Assembly: GCA_964512045.1 (NCBI GenBank)
Contig: CAZEJK010000005.1
Location: forward strand, 9,918-73,917
Source: CAZEJK01 sp964512045
GTDB lineage: Bacteria > Acidobacteriota > Thermoanaerobaculia > Thermoanaerobaculales > Sulfomarinibacteraceae
Direction of reading: 5' to 3'
DNA length: 64,000 nucleotides
The translations under genes and the position numbers were made by a program. Under the pieces are notes generated by a model, which had not been told where the DNA came from, did no database searches, and saw only the letters and a program-made list of their open reading frames with translations. This document shows, in pieces, positions 53,364-61,240 of this stretch (position 1 is the first letter of the stretch; each line of letters opens with the position of its first letter).

Positions 53364-53525
53364 CCCGGATATCTCACCGGCTTTCTGCTGCGGCCGGCGA
53401 TGCACCGCGCCCAGCGTCGTTTTCTCGCCTCGGGATTCTCGACGTGCTGTCGAGTACGCCTCCGAATCCCTCGGGTCGAAGACACCACTGGACACGGCGC
53501 CTCACCACCCTCGCGACGAGACCGT

Positions 53526-54596
53526 TCAATCCTCCAGGGTCACCAGCTCCGCGGGCGTGTTGGTGTTCTTCCACGCTGCGTGGAGATGCTGCGGGGGGCA
53601 TGGCGTGGCAACGGGGATCAGGGAGGCGATGTGGCGCGGCGCGAGCAGCTTCTGCCGGGCCAACGCCTCCAGCGCCGCTCGCGATTGTGGCTCATAGACC
53701 GCGAGAAGCGGCTCGATGGGACCGTCTGGTGTGAGGCGAGGTAGGACGGCCCAGCGGCCCGGTGCGCGCTCGGCGAGCATCCACCGCACCGCGTCTGCTG
53801 AGAGATGGGGCAGATCGCTTGCAGCGATGATCCACGCGGCGTGCGGAGCCCAGCGGAGAGCGGAGAGGATGCCTGCGAGTGGCCCCGCAGCGCCCTCGAC
53901 ATCCGGGAGCCTTGGGTCGTGGGTATCGGCTGGAAGCGGCCCCGCCCCGATCGCCATGACACGGTTCGTCACCGTGCGGAGTGTGTCTGAGACCCGCTCG
54001 TAAAAGGTCCTTCCACGGTGCGTCAGGAGCTGCTTCGGTCGACCCATCCGGCGTGATCGTCCGCCGACCAGGACGCCGCCGAAGACCAGCCGGCGTTGCC
54101 AGGCACCTTCGACATGACTGCGTACAATCTCCAGCAGGAGATCGGCGCGATCCGGGGACCATGGGAGTGTGGCCAGCACGTTGACAACCTCGTCTGGAGG
54201 GCCAGGCTTCGTTGGGTGCTGCAGCCAGACCTTTGCCAACGGTTCTGTCTTGAACCCCTCCAACACCACCAGATCGCTGTCCTGCAGCAGCTCCTGTACC
54301 GTGGCCGAGAGGCTCGCTCGGGCGCCCGGAGAACGGATCACCTGCTCGCGTCCCGTGCGGACCACCGTACGCCACGCACCGGCACGAGCGAACAGCTCGG
54401 TGTCGCTGCCGGGTCGGTCGGCCTCGTCAGCGTGACCGTGGTGCTTGATCACACTGGTGCGCAGACCCTGCTCGCCGAGCCTCGCGATGATCTCCACCGT
54501 CGCGGTGGTCTTGCCCGAGCCGCTCCACCCGCTGACGGCGAGAGCCGGCGCCGACCTCAGCTGGAGCGCTTCGGAGTCGGTGAGCTCACGGTCCAT
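53526..54596 (-). CDS. MobB-MobA fusion for molybdenum cofactor maturation
   Basis: 356 residues. The first half is MobB: P-loop VSGWSGSGKTT at 21-31, VIKHHGHADEADRPGSDT, DLVVLEGFKTEPLAKVW. The second half from about 172 is MobA: GGVLVGGRSRRMGRPKQLL, GPLAGILSALRWAP, AASDLPHLSADAVRWML. MobA attaches GMP to molybdopterin to form MGD and MobB is its GTP-binding helper. The MobB-first fusion order is visible directly. Its start overlaps the end of the ParE-like toxin gene by 11 nt. Confidence 0.92.
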   Translation of the reverse strand: MDRELTDSEALQLRSAPALAVSGWSGSGKTTATVEIIARLGEQGLRTSVIKHHGHADEADRPGSDTELFARAGAWRTVVRTGREQVIRSPGARASLSATVQELLQDSDLVVLEGFKTEPLAKVWLQHPTKPGPPDEVVNVLATLPWSPDRADLLLEIVRSHVEGAWQRRLVFGGVLVGGRSRRMGRPKQLLTHRGRTFYERVSDTLRTVTNRVMAIGAGPLPADTHDPRLPDVEGAAGPLAGILSALRWAPHAAWIIAASDLPHLSADAVRWMLAERAPGRWAVLPRLTPDGPIEPLLAVYEPQSRAALEALARQKLLAPRHIASLIPVATPCPPQHLHAAWKNTNTPAELVTLED

Positions 54597-54843
54597 CGGC
54601 TTCGCACAGGGCGATCACCCATAGAGAGCTGCCCCGTTGGCGGTAGAGGATACGGTGGCCTTCTGCTGATCCGGTCTCGAAGGTGGACGACTCGGTCTCC
54701 GCCGAGGGCTCCTCTGCAAGGCGTCGCAAGGTGGACTCGATCCGATCGACAAGCAGAGCCGCCCGAGGCCGGTCACGGTCGCGCTCGGTGGCGACCAGGG
54801 CGAGAAGCTGAGAGCGAGCAGAGGCGGTGAGACGGATCTCCAC
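54586..54843 (-). CDS. RelE/ParE-like toxin
   Basis: 85 residues, GTG start immediately after the antitoxin TGA. The sequence EIRLTASARSQLLALVA..., the long helix and the strand end EGHRILYRQRGSSLWVIALCE fit the RelE/ParE fold (strand-helix-helix-sheet). The catalytic basics of RelE are not clearly conserved, so either a gyrase-poison ParE or an RNase is possible. Confidence 0.72.
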   Translation of the reverse strand: MEIRLTASARSQLLALVATERDRDRPRAALLVDRIESTLRRLAEEPSAETESSTFETGSAEGHRILYRQRGSSLWVIALCEADGP

Positions 54844-55110
54844 TCAGTTCTCCTCGAGCAGAAGCTCGCAGTCCTCGAGGACTTCGTCCAGAGAGTACCC
54901 GTCGTGTGCAGTGAACTCGAGATCGCCCACGGCGAGCCGGCGGAGAATCTCACGCTCCCGCAGTAGCTCACGGAAGAGGCGGGCCGGTACGAGCATCGCG
55001 ACAGGGTCGTGCTCGACGGTGACCGCCAACGGCTGCTCGAGATTGCGGAGCGCACTGTCGGCAAAGGACCTGAGATCGTTGGATGAGACTGTGGATGGAC
55101 TTTTCTTCAT
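54844..55110 (-). CDS. Phd/YefM-like antitoxin
   Basis: 88 residues. The N-terminal part TVSSNDLRSFADSALRNLEQ followed by PLAVTVEHDPVAMLVPA is the Phd/YefM pattern (helix, then the V..G.P.A.LV-type strand). The acidic C-terminus DEVLEDCELLLEEN would bind the toxin. Stop and toxin start are adjacent (TGA GTG). The upstream Shine-Dalgarno is weak. Confidence 0.7.
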   Translation of the reverse strand: MKKSPSTVSSNDLRSFADSALRNLEQPLAVTVEHDPVAMLVPARLFRELLREREILRRLAVGDLEFTAHDGYSLDEVLEDCELLLEEN

Positions 55111-55162
55111 GGGGCTATCCAGGCGGTCGTGGTATCGCGCACACGGCGCTGTGGGGTGGAGT

Positions 55163-55594
55163 CTACCAGCCTCGGTGCTCGAGTATTGCCTCGATCTCGT
55201 CTCGGCTCCTCTCCTCGCGTAGCGCCATCCGGTTGGCTCGAGCCTCCCGGATCCGCTCCGTGAGCGTCTCGATGTCGGTCGGCTTCTCGAGGAAGTCGAG
55301 AGCACCGAGCTGTGTGGCCTCCACCGCCGAGCGGACCGTGCCCTGGCCCGTGAGAAGGATGATCTGGGCGTCAGGGTCGAGCTGGCGGAGCTGCCTGAGC
55401 GTCTCGATGCCATCCATCCCGGGCATCGCCAGGTCCAAGACGATGGCGTCGTAGCGGGCGCCGCGGACCGTATCCAGGGCCTGGTGCCCATCGTACGCGG
55501 TGTCGACCTCGAGTCCACGAGCTCGCATACGCTCTGCGAGTGTCTCCACGAAGTCCTTCTCGTCGTCCACCAGCAACACTCGGTCGGTTGTCAT
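55163..55594 (-). CDS. Single-domain-type response regulator
   Basis: 143 residues: a receiver (VLLVDDEKDFVETLAERM, phosphoacceptor in VLDLAMPGMDG, ILLTGQG, FLEKPTD) plus a helical tail of about 25 residues (ANRMALREERSRDEIEAIL). No output domain. It is the last gene of a five-gene signalling run and very similar in style to the receivers of the other members, suggesting a phosphorelay. Confidence 0.92.
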   Translation of the reverse strand: MTTDRVLLVDDEKDFVETLAERMRARGLEVDTAYDGHQALDTVRGARYDAIVLDLAMPGMDGIETLRQLRQLDPDAQIILLTGQGTVRSAVEATQLGALDFLEKPTDIETLTERIREARANRMALREERSRDEIEAILEHRGW

Positions 55595-55647
55595 GCTCCA
55601 CCTCCACTTCCCATCGACAAGCTTACCGTGGCGCGGCCAGGTTGTGG

Positions 55648-56361
55648 TTACGGGCCGTCTGGCGACCGGATCGGGAGTCGCAGACGGAAGCTCCGGGATG
55701 CTGCAGTACCGTCGGGTGTCGCTTCAAGCTGCCCGTCCATCTCATCCACCAGAAGCTGGATCAGGCCGAGCTGCTCGTGCTGGGCGGCAGACAGGAGGAT
55801 CGGGTCGCCGCTCACGATCTCGAAAACGACCGAGTCGTCGTCGTGCGAGTAGGAGAGGACCACCTGTCGTTTCTGGTCGGCCCCCTGAACTGCAAGCTCG
55901 ACGCACAGATAGACCGCTTGCTGCAGATCGAACGGGCTTCCCTCCAGGACGACGGACTGCTGCGGGAGATCGATATCCAGAGTCGTTGTGTTGAGACGGG
56001 CCGGACGGTCGGCGAACATCGCAACTCGTTCGACCAACGTTGTGACATCAAACACCGAGACAGGCGTGTCGACGCTGTGAGCAAACGTGTTGACCGCCTT
56101 GCAGATGATCTCGCCCCGCGAGACCTGACTCCGGACTCTGCTCGCGAGGTCGTGGAGCCGCTCGAGGTCCACCTGCCGGCCGCTGGCAGCAGCGGCTACG
56201 AGGTCTTCCTGAAGCCCAGCAAACTCGTTGATGATGTTGAGAACATTGATGATCTCGTGGGACTGGCCGGCCGTGACGGCGCCGAAGAAGCGCAGTCCGG
56301 AGCGACGCAGTTTCCGTACCCGCTGTTGATCCGGGCTCTGGGGCTCAGCAGTGGACGGCAT
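55648..56361 (-). CDS. Degenerate histidine kinase / phosphotransfer-like protein
   Basis: 237 residues, soluble. The H-box AGQSHEIINVLNIINEF is present in a long helical hairpin. The C-terminal half has the HATPase position but lacks the N-box Asn (CVELAVQGADQ) and the G1 DxGxG (EIVSGDPILL). ATP binding is therefore doubtful, and it may serve as a phosphotransfer protein or scaffold. Overlaps the upstream receiver gene by 17 nt, so the two are coupled. Confidence 0.78.
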   Translation of the reverse strand: MPSTAEPQSPDQQRVRKLRRSGLRFFGAVTAGQSHEIINVLNIINEFAGLQEDLVAAAASGRQVDLERLHDLASRVRSQVSRGEIICKAVNTFAHSVDTPVSVFDVTTLVERVAMFADRPARLNTTTLDIDLPQQSVVLEGSPFDLQQAVYLCVELAVQGADQKRQVVLSYSHDDDSVVFEIVSGDPILLSAAQHEQLGLIQLLVDEMDGQLEATPDGTAASRSFRLRLPIRSPDGP

Positions 56362-56710
56362 CGCGGAGCACCCTGAGCAGGTCTTCGGTGTCGATCGGTT
56401 TCATGATGTAGCTGAACGCGCCGAGGCGCATCCCCTCTTCGGCGTCCTCCTTGGAACCGTGCCCGCTGAGCAGGACGACCTCCAAGCCCGGATGCTCCGC
56501 CTTGATTCGCTGGATGACCTCGAGGCCACCGAGGCCCGGCATCTTGACGTCAAGCACCACGATGTCGAAGGGCGCCTCCGCGATCTTGCGAAGTGCCTCA
56601 TCGCCGGAGGTGACGCCCACGGCGTCGACTCCTCGGAGCTGTAGGCGCTCGACAGCGGCAGAAACGAGCTCCTCCTCGTCATCCACGAACAGTACCCTCA
56701 TGTCACTCAT
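56345..56710 (-). CDS. Response regulator, receiver only
   Basis: 121 residues from ATG 56710. VLFVDDEEELVSAAVERL, phosphoacceptor VLDVKMPGLGG, LLSGHGSKEDAEEG, IMKPIDTEDLL. It consists of a receiver alone, like CheY or Spo0F. Located between a membrane kinase gene and the degenerate kinase gene. Confidence 0.93.
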   Translation of the reverse strand: MSDMRVLFVDDEEELVSAAVERLQLRGVDAVGVTSGDEALRKIAEAPFDIVVLDVKMPGLGGLEVIQRIKAEHPGLEVVLLSGHGSKEDAEEGMRLGAFSYIMKPIDTEDLLRVLRDAVHC

Positions 56711-56766
56711 GGCGTCTCCTTCGCTCCTGCTCCGCCGGTCGGTGTCGGGGCGTCCGCGGTGGCGGA

Positions 56767-58482
56767 TCACCTCCGGATCGGGAGCACCACGGTGAACGTC
56801 GTCCCTTCTCCAACAGTGCTGTCCACATCGATTCTGCCTCCGAGCTTGAGGACGATACCGTAGGTGATCGACAGGCCCAGGCCGGTGCCAGAGCCCTCCT
56901 TGGTGCTGAAAAACGGCTCAAAGATCTTCTTCAGGCTGTCTTCAGGGATGCCCACGCCGTTGTCCGAGATCGCGACGGAGACCGTATCCGGGCCCGCGCG
57001 CCGGATGATGATGCGGATCTGACCGCCATCGGAGACCGCGGCGAACGAGTTGTTGAGGAGGTTCAGGAACACCTGCTGAAGCTGACCTCGATCACTCTCC
57101 ACAGTCGGGACCGAAGGTGCGACATCAATTGCGACGTCCAGCTCACGGTAGGACGCCTCCTTTTCCAGGAAGCTCAACACCTCCTTGAGAAGCGACGGGA
57201 GATCGATCTCCTCGTGCTGGACATCCATGTGCTTGGCGAACCCGAGCAGCCTGTGGGTGATGGTGCTGCAGCGGTCGACAGACCGGAGCACCGACTGCAC
57301 GAGACCGAGCGTCTTATCCTTGCGTGGGAAGTCCTCGGAGAGCTCGATCAGGTCCTTGAGCAGACCAGCTTTCTCATTGATGATCGCCAGCGGGTTGTTG
57401 ATCTCGTGCGCAACGCCCGCAGCCAGACGGCCGATTGAGGCCAGCTTGTTGTTGTACTCGACCTGGTGGAGCAGGGTAGAGCGGCGATGATCCGCCTCTT
57501 GCAGCCGGTTGACGAACTGGTTGGAGCTCCAGAGCACGACAGCGACGATCAGGACCGCCGACACGGCCAACAGGGCCAGTAGCTCGGTGCGCAGGTGATA
57601 CCAGCTTCCCATGAGGTCCGTCGTGCTGCTGATCACCATGAGGATGTACGGTGACTCCTTGATCGACGTGGAGCCAACGATGATTCGCTCGCCGCGCTCA
57701 TCGAGCTGCTCCTCGATCTGGACGGTCTCTGATGCCCGAGGGACTCGGATCGGAAGCGGAATCGGCGTCAGCACGTTGCCGTAGCGTCGCGACGGTGACT
57801 GGAGGATCGCATTTCTATTGATCAGAAAGACGTCGACGGTCGCGGGAAGGTCCCCGGGACCGATCTGCTCGGACAGGGTCTTCGCGTCGATGGTCGCACG
57901 CAGTACGTATGGGCGTCCGTCCGGAAACTCGTGACGGATCGCGATGGCGAAGTGCGGCAAATGGCGGTGACCGAGAAACACGTCGCTGATGAACACGCCG
58001 CGCCGCAGCACCTCGTGAAACCAGTTCTGATCCGCGTAGCTCTTGCCACTGAGCTCGAACGGGCCAGTGTAGCAGCGCTGGTTTCCTTCAGCGTCGATCA
58101 GCCCGAGATCGACAAACGCAGCAACCGATAGTGAACGGTTCCAGTTTGCGGAGATCCTGGCGAGCTCGACCTCATCACAGAGCTGTGTGAACGAACGGTC
58201 GTTGATGATGAACGACAGGGCCGAGCGCCGCTCTGCGAGAAAGAACTCGAGCGATCTCTTGGTGCTCGAGGTGAGGTCGGCGATCGGCTGGATGGCCTCG
58301 TTGCGAAAGACCCTGTGGTTCTGGATCAAAGTGATAACGGTCATCAGAATGAGCGGTGTCAACGACACCGCCAGCATGGAGAGAACAACAGCCCGCCGGA
58401 GCCGTCGGTATCTTGCCGGAGGTCTTGCCGCTGTCGGCGCGTTCTCAGGCAGCTGTGAGCGGAGCTCCTCGGCGGTTGTCAT
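56767..58482 (-). CDS. Membrane sensor histidine kinase with a dCache-like periplasmic domain
   Basis: 571 residues. TM1 at about 30-53, a periplasmic double-Cache-type sensor to about 298 (YADQNWFHEVLRRGVFISDV is the typical Cache motif), TM2 at about 300-319, then the phosphoacceptor AAGVAHEINNPLAIINE (H359). The HATPase domain is complete: N-box LLNNSFAAV, G1 ISDNGVGIP, FEPFFSTK, GTGLGLSI. Cache sensors bind small molecules such as amino or organic acids. Only fully canonical kinase of the cluster. Confidence 0.94.
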   Translation of the reverse strand: MTTAEELRSQLPENAPTAARPPARYRRLRRAVVLSMLAVSLTPLILMTVITLIQNHRVFRNEAIQPIADLTSSTKRSLEFFLAERRSALSFIINDRSFTQLCDEVELARISANWNRSLSVAAFVDLGLIDAEGNQRCYTGPFELSGKSYADQNWFHEVLRRGVFISDVFLGHRHLPHFAIAIRHEFPDGRPYVLRATIDAKTLSEQIGPGDLPATVDVFLINRNAILQSPSRRYGNVLTPIPLPIRVPRASETVQIEEQLDERGERIIVGSTSIKESPYILMVISSTTDLMGSWYHLRTELLALLAVSAVLIVAVVLWSSNQFVNRLQEADHRRSTLLHQVEYNNKLASIGRLAAGVAHEINNPLAIINEKAGLLKDLIELSEDFPRKDKTLGLVQSVLRSVDRCSTITHRLLGFAKHMDVQHEEIDLPSLLKEVLSFLEKEASYRELDVAIDVAPSVPTVESDRGQLQQVFLNLLNNSFAAVSDGGQIRIIIRRAGPDTVSVAISDNGVGIPEDSLKKIFEPFFSTKEGSGTGLGLSITYGIVLKLGGRIDVDSTVGEGTTFTVVLPIRR

Positions 58483-58494
58483 GATCGGTTCTCG

Positions 58495-59727
58495 TCACTC
58501 TGCTCCGTGATCCGTGCCCTCTCGTGCTGCGTTGACCTTCGCATATGCGTCCTTCATCGTCTGGGTCAGGATGTCGATGTCGACCGGCTTGCGCAGGTAG
58601 GCGAACGCTCCGAGCTCGTTGGCGAGCTTCTCCTCGGCATCCGAGCCGTGCCCTGTGAGAATGATGACCTCGGTGGCCGGGTGGCGCTTCTTGACACGTC
58701 TGAGCACTTCGATACCGTCGATCCCCGGCATCTTGAGATCCAACACCATCACCTCGGGCTCCTCGGCAGCGGCCATCTGCAAGGCCTGCTCTCCGTTGTA
58801 CGCGATGGCAGGGGACATCTGTCGCGTCTGCAGCCGTTCCGAGAGGGTATGAACGAACTCCTCCTCGTCGTCGACGAGAAGGACCTTGGAAGGAACCCCG
58901 ACGTCGAGATTGACGTAGATGTTCGGCTCCTTGTACTTGGGGCCCGGTTTGGCGGTGGCCTTGACGACGCCGGGCATCGACTCCGCGGTGCTGACCAGCT
59001 CCTTCGAAAGCCGCTCGAGGAACAGGGTGTGCTTATTGATCAGGATCGTGACCTCGCCGTTCCTGCAGGTGACCTCGACATCGTGGCCGTCCTCGACGAG
59101 TCGAACCTCAACTGCGGCGGCGAGCTGGGCGTCCTCGAGAGCCGCGGTGGTGGCTGGTGTCGTGGCCACCACAGGCTTGGCGGCGAAGGTGCAGATCGTG
59201 TCCACAGCCTCCTCGAGAGATGTCGTGTGCATCGGCAGGAAGATGTCGTACAGCTCCTTGTCCCATGGGCCTCGCTCGAACAGTAGCTGGGTCCAGTCCC
59301 CGCGTCTGCTGTCGTCCTGCTCGATCTCCTTGGCTGCCGCGCGCTGCGATACACCGGACGCCACAGCCTGCTCGATGCGGTACTCCGGGGTCGCGCCGAG
59401 GCACACGCGCAGGACGTTCCGGAGTGTCTTGGGCAGAAGATGCCCCACCAACCCGCGGTACACCAGGTTGTCGGGTGCAACGGCGTGGACCAGCGCTTCG
59501 CGTAGGTACGCCACGCTCCGCGCGCGGTCGCGGGTGATCGATCCCAGTAGTGGCTGTGGCCCGTACACGGCTCGCTGAAGCTTCTTCTCCGTCGTGTCGT
59601 GGCGCTCGGCAGCCAGGGAGAAGAGCGCCTCGTCGGTCAGCTGCTCGTAGCCAAGCCGCTCGCGGACGGCGTCCTCGACCTGTTCTCCGTGGCAGTATGT
59701 TGCGCTGTCGATGGTGATGATGGGCAT
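58495..59727 (-). CDS. Cytidylate-kinase-like domain + BON-like domain + receiver fusion
   Basis: 410 residues. Residues 1-180 match the cytidylate-kinase-like family (Cytidylate_kin2/AAK_13): ITIDSATYCHGEQVEDAV at the P-loop position, AVAPDNLVYRGLVGHLL, the QDDSRRGDW region and ELYDIFLPMHTTS. The Walker A glycine-lysine motif is eroded. Residues about 198-262 look like a BON domain (VEVTCRNGEVTILINK, ESMPGVVKATAK). Residues 281-395 are a receiver with the acceptor D330 in VLDLKMPGIDG and K380. First gene of the signalling run; AAGGA upstream. A receiver on a kinase-like module suggests a phosphorylation-controlled nucleotide or small-molecule sensor. Confidence 0.85.
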   Translation of the reverse strand: MPIITIDSATYCHGEQVEDAVRERLGYEQLTDEALFSLAAERHDTTEKKLQRAVYGPQPLLGSITRDRARSVAYLREALVHAVAPDNLVYRGLVGHLLPKTLRNVLRVCLGATPEYRIEQAVASGVSQRAAAKEIEQDDSRRGDWTQLLFERGPWDKELYDIFLPMHTTSLEEAVDTICTFAAKPVVATTPATTAALEDAQLAAAVEVRLVEDGHDVEVTCRNGEVTILINKHTLFLERLSKELVSTAESMPGVVKATAKPGPKYKEPNIYVNLDVGVPSKVLLVDDEEEFVHTLSERLQTRQMSPAIAYNGEQALQMAAAEEPEVMVLDLKMPGIDGIEVLRRVKKRHPATEVIILTGHGSDAEEKLANELGAFAYLRKPVDIDILTQTMKDAYAKVNAAREGTDHGAE

Positions 59728-59855
59728 GTCAGATCCTTAGATCGAAAACGTGTTCTCAAGATCACGGCGTGTTCTCGTCAGTTCCGTGGTAGCAGACATG
59801 GACCATGGCTGTCAATCGCATTCGGGCGGGTATGGAGGAATGTGGCCAGTGAGCA

Positions 59856-60680
59856 TCAGCCGGTCGCCTGGCGTTGCCACCCAACCGCGTACACGTTCGC
59901 AGGATGGGACAGGTAGCCGGGGTACTCTCTTCGCCAGTGCGCCGCCTCGCTGCGCTGTAGCGTCACGTGAGCCAGCGGTTCGGTGGTCTCGAGCAGCACC
60001 GAGCCGTCAGGCTTGATGACGACCGATGGTCCTCCGATCGGCGCCGTGCCCTCCGGCCGCGGGCGGTTGACCGATACCACGTACGCCGAGGCAGTGACCG
60101 CCAGCGAGCGGAGCACGAGCCGCCAGCGTGGGTAGCTCGCCCCCGGGGTTGCGCGTGGAACAACAATCAGCTCGGCGCCGGCCGCAGCCAGAAGCTCACC
60201 GCCCGACGGGCGGTTGACGTCGGAGCAGATCTGGATGCCGAGAGGCATCTTGATGCCGGTGAACGGGATCGGCGGAAGGCTGCCAGGCTGATAGTGGCGG
60301 GCCTCCCAGAAGCCGGGCTCGTCCGGCACGACCAGCTTTCGGTAGCTGGCCAACAGAGAGCCGTCGGATCCCAGCAGGAGAGCTGTGTTGTGCCGGCTGC
60401 CAGTGACACGGTCGCGCTGCACGGCGCCACCGAGCACTGCGATGCGCACGCTGCGCGCCGCTTCAGACAGACGCTGCTGGCGCGGGCCACCGAATGGCTC
60501 GGCGTCGTCTTCGGAGGCCTCTTGGCTTTCCGGGAACCAGCGGTCCAGGGGAAGCTCCGGGAGCACGGCCAGCTCGACGCCTGCCTGACGGGCGTTGGCC
60601 AGGGCGCGGCGGAGTGCCCCACTGCCGGGATCGGGAAAGACCTCGGTGATCATACCCACGGTCAGGGTTTCGGCGTTCAT
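59856..60680 (-). CDS. Carbon-nitrogen hydrolase (nitrilase superfamily)
   Basis: 274 residues from ATG 60680. The catalytic triad is recognisable: Glu in LAVLPELPLDRW, Lys in SYRKLVVPDEPGF, Cys in GIQICSDVNRP. The closing region (LETTEPLAHVTL) matches amidase/carbamoylase-type members. Hydrolyses an amide, carbamoyl or nitrile bond; the substrate is not predictable. Stands alone. Confidence 0.88.
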   Translation of the reverse strand: MNAETLTVGMITEVFPDPGSGALRRALANARQAGVELAVLPELPLDRWFPESQEASEDDAEPFGGPRQQRLSEAARSVRIAVLGGAVQRDRVTGSRHNTALLLGSDGSLLASYRKLVVPDEPGFWEARHYQPGSLPPIPFTGIKMPLGIQICSDVNRPSGGELLAAAGAELIVVPRATPGASYPRWRLVLRSLAVTASAYVVSVNRPRPEGTAPIGGPSVVIKPDGSVLLETTEPLAHVTLQRSEAAHWRREYPGYLSHPANVYAVGWQRQATG

Positions 60681-60851
60681 GCGCCGAAGGTAGCCGGAAC
60701 CGCTGCGCCGGGCAAGTGTGCCTCCTTGCTGGTCGGACCACTCGGTGACCGGGTCTCTGCCGCAGAGAGGGTGAGCCAGCACGTGCTCTCCCCGGGAGCT
60801 TCTGGGGAAACCGAGGGCCGGCCATCGCGAACCGGACGTGACAGGTGGCCG

Positions 60852-61034
60852 CTAACGGCGACGAAGAACCGGCAACGGCTGGGTGACGAACCGATCCGAC
60901 ACATCATCCGGCTGCGATCGCGGCTGACGGACGTTCGCCGATCCGTCGAAGCGGCTGGCCCAGCGCTCGACGGTGCGGGCCCCGATCGACAGGACGATCA
61001 GGATTAGCACTGCCCCGAGGATCTGGATCGTCAT
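60852..61034 (-). CDS. Small single-pass membrane protein
   Basis: 60 residues from ATG 61034, with AGGAGG 6-8 nt upstream, which fixes the start. One hydrophobic helix (ILGAVLILIVLSIGART) at the N-terminus, then a basic cytoplasmic-type tail ending VTQPLPVLRRR. No family recognised. Good ribosome binding site but no other support. Confidence 0.55.
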   Translation of the reverse strand: MTIQILGAVLILIVLSIGARTVERWASRFDGSANVRQPRSQPDDVSDRFVTQPLPVLRRR

Positions 61035-61240
61035 GCGTGGCCTCCTTGCCGCGGGTGTCGGACACGCGCCGCACCGGGCAGCGCACTCTGATGCATCGGG
61101 GACTGCTCTGCTGTGAGCCTCGTCACCAGGAGCGACCACGCAGCGGCCCGGAGCCGGGCGGCTTCGTTGGGTGCTTCGTGAGCGGTCTGTTGTCATCGAT
61201 TGTCATCTTCCGCTCGGCAGGCGGAACGCTCGCCATGCGG

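Noticed and set aside
53364..53525. Hairpins (CTCGACGTGCTGTCGAG and GGGATTC...GAATCCC) as a bidirectional terminator
   Set aside because: Plausible position between converging genes, but there is no T-tract on either side.
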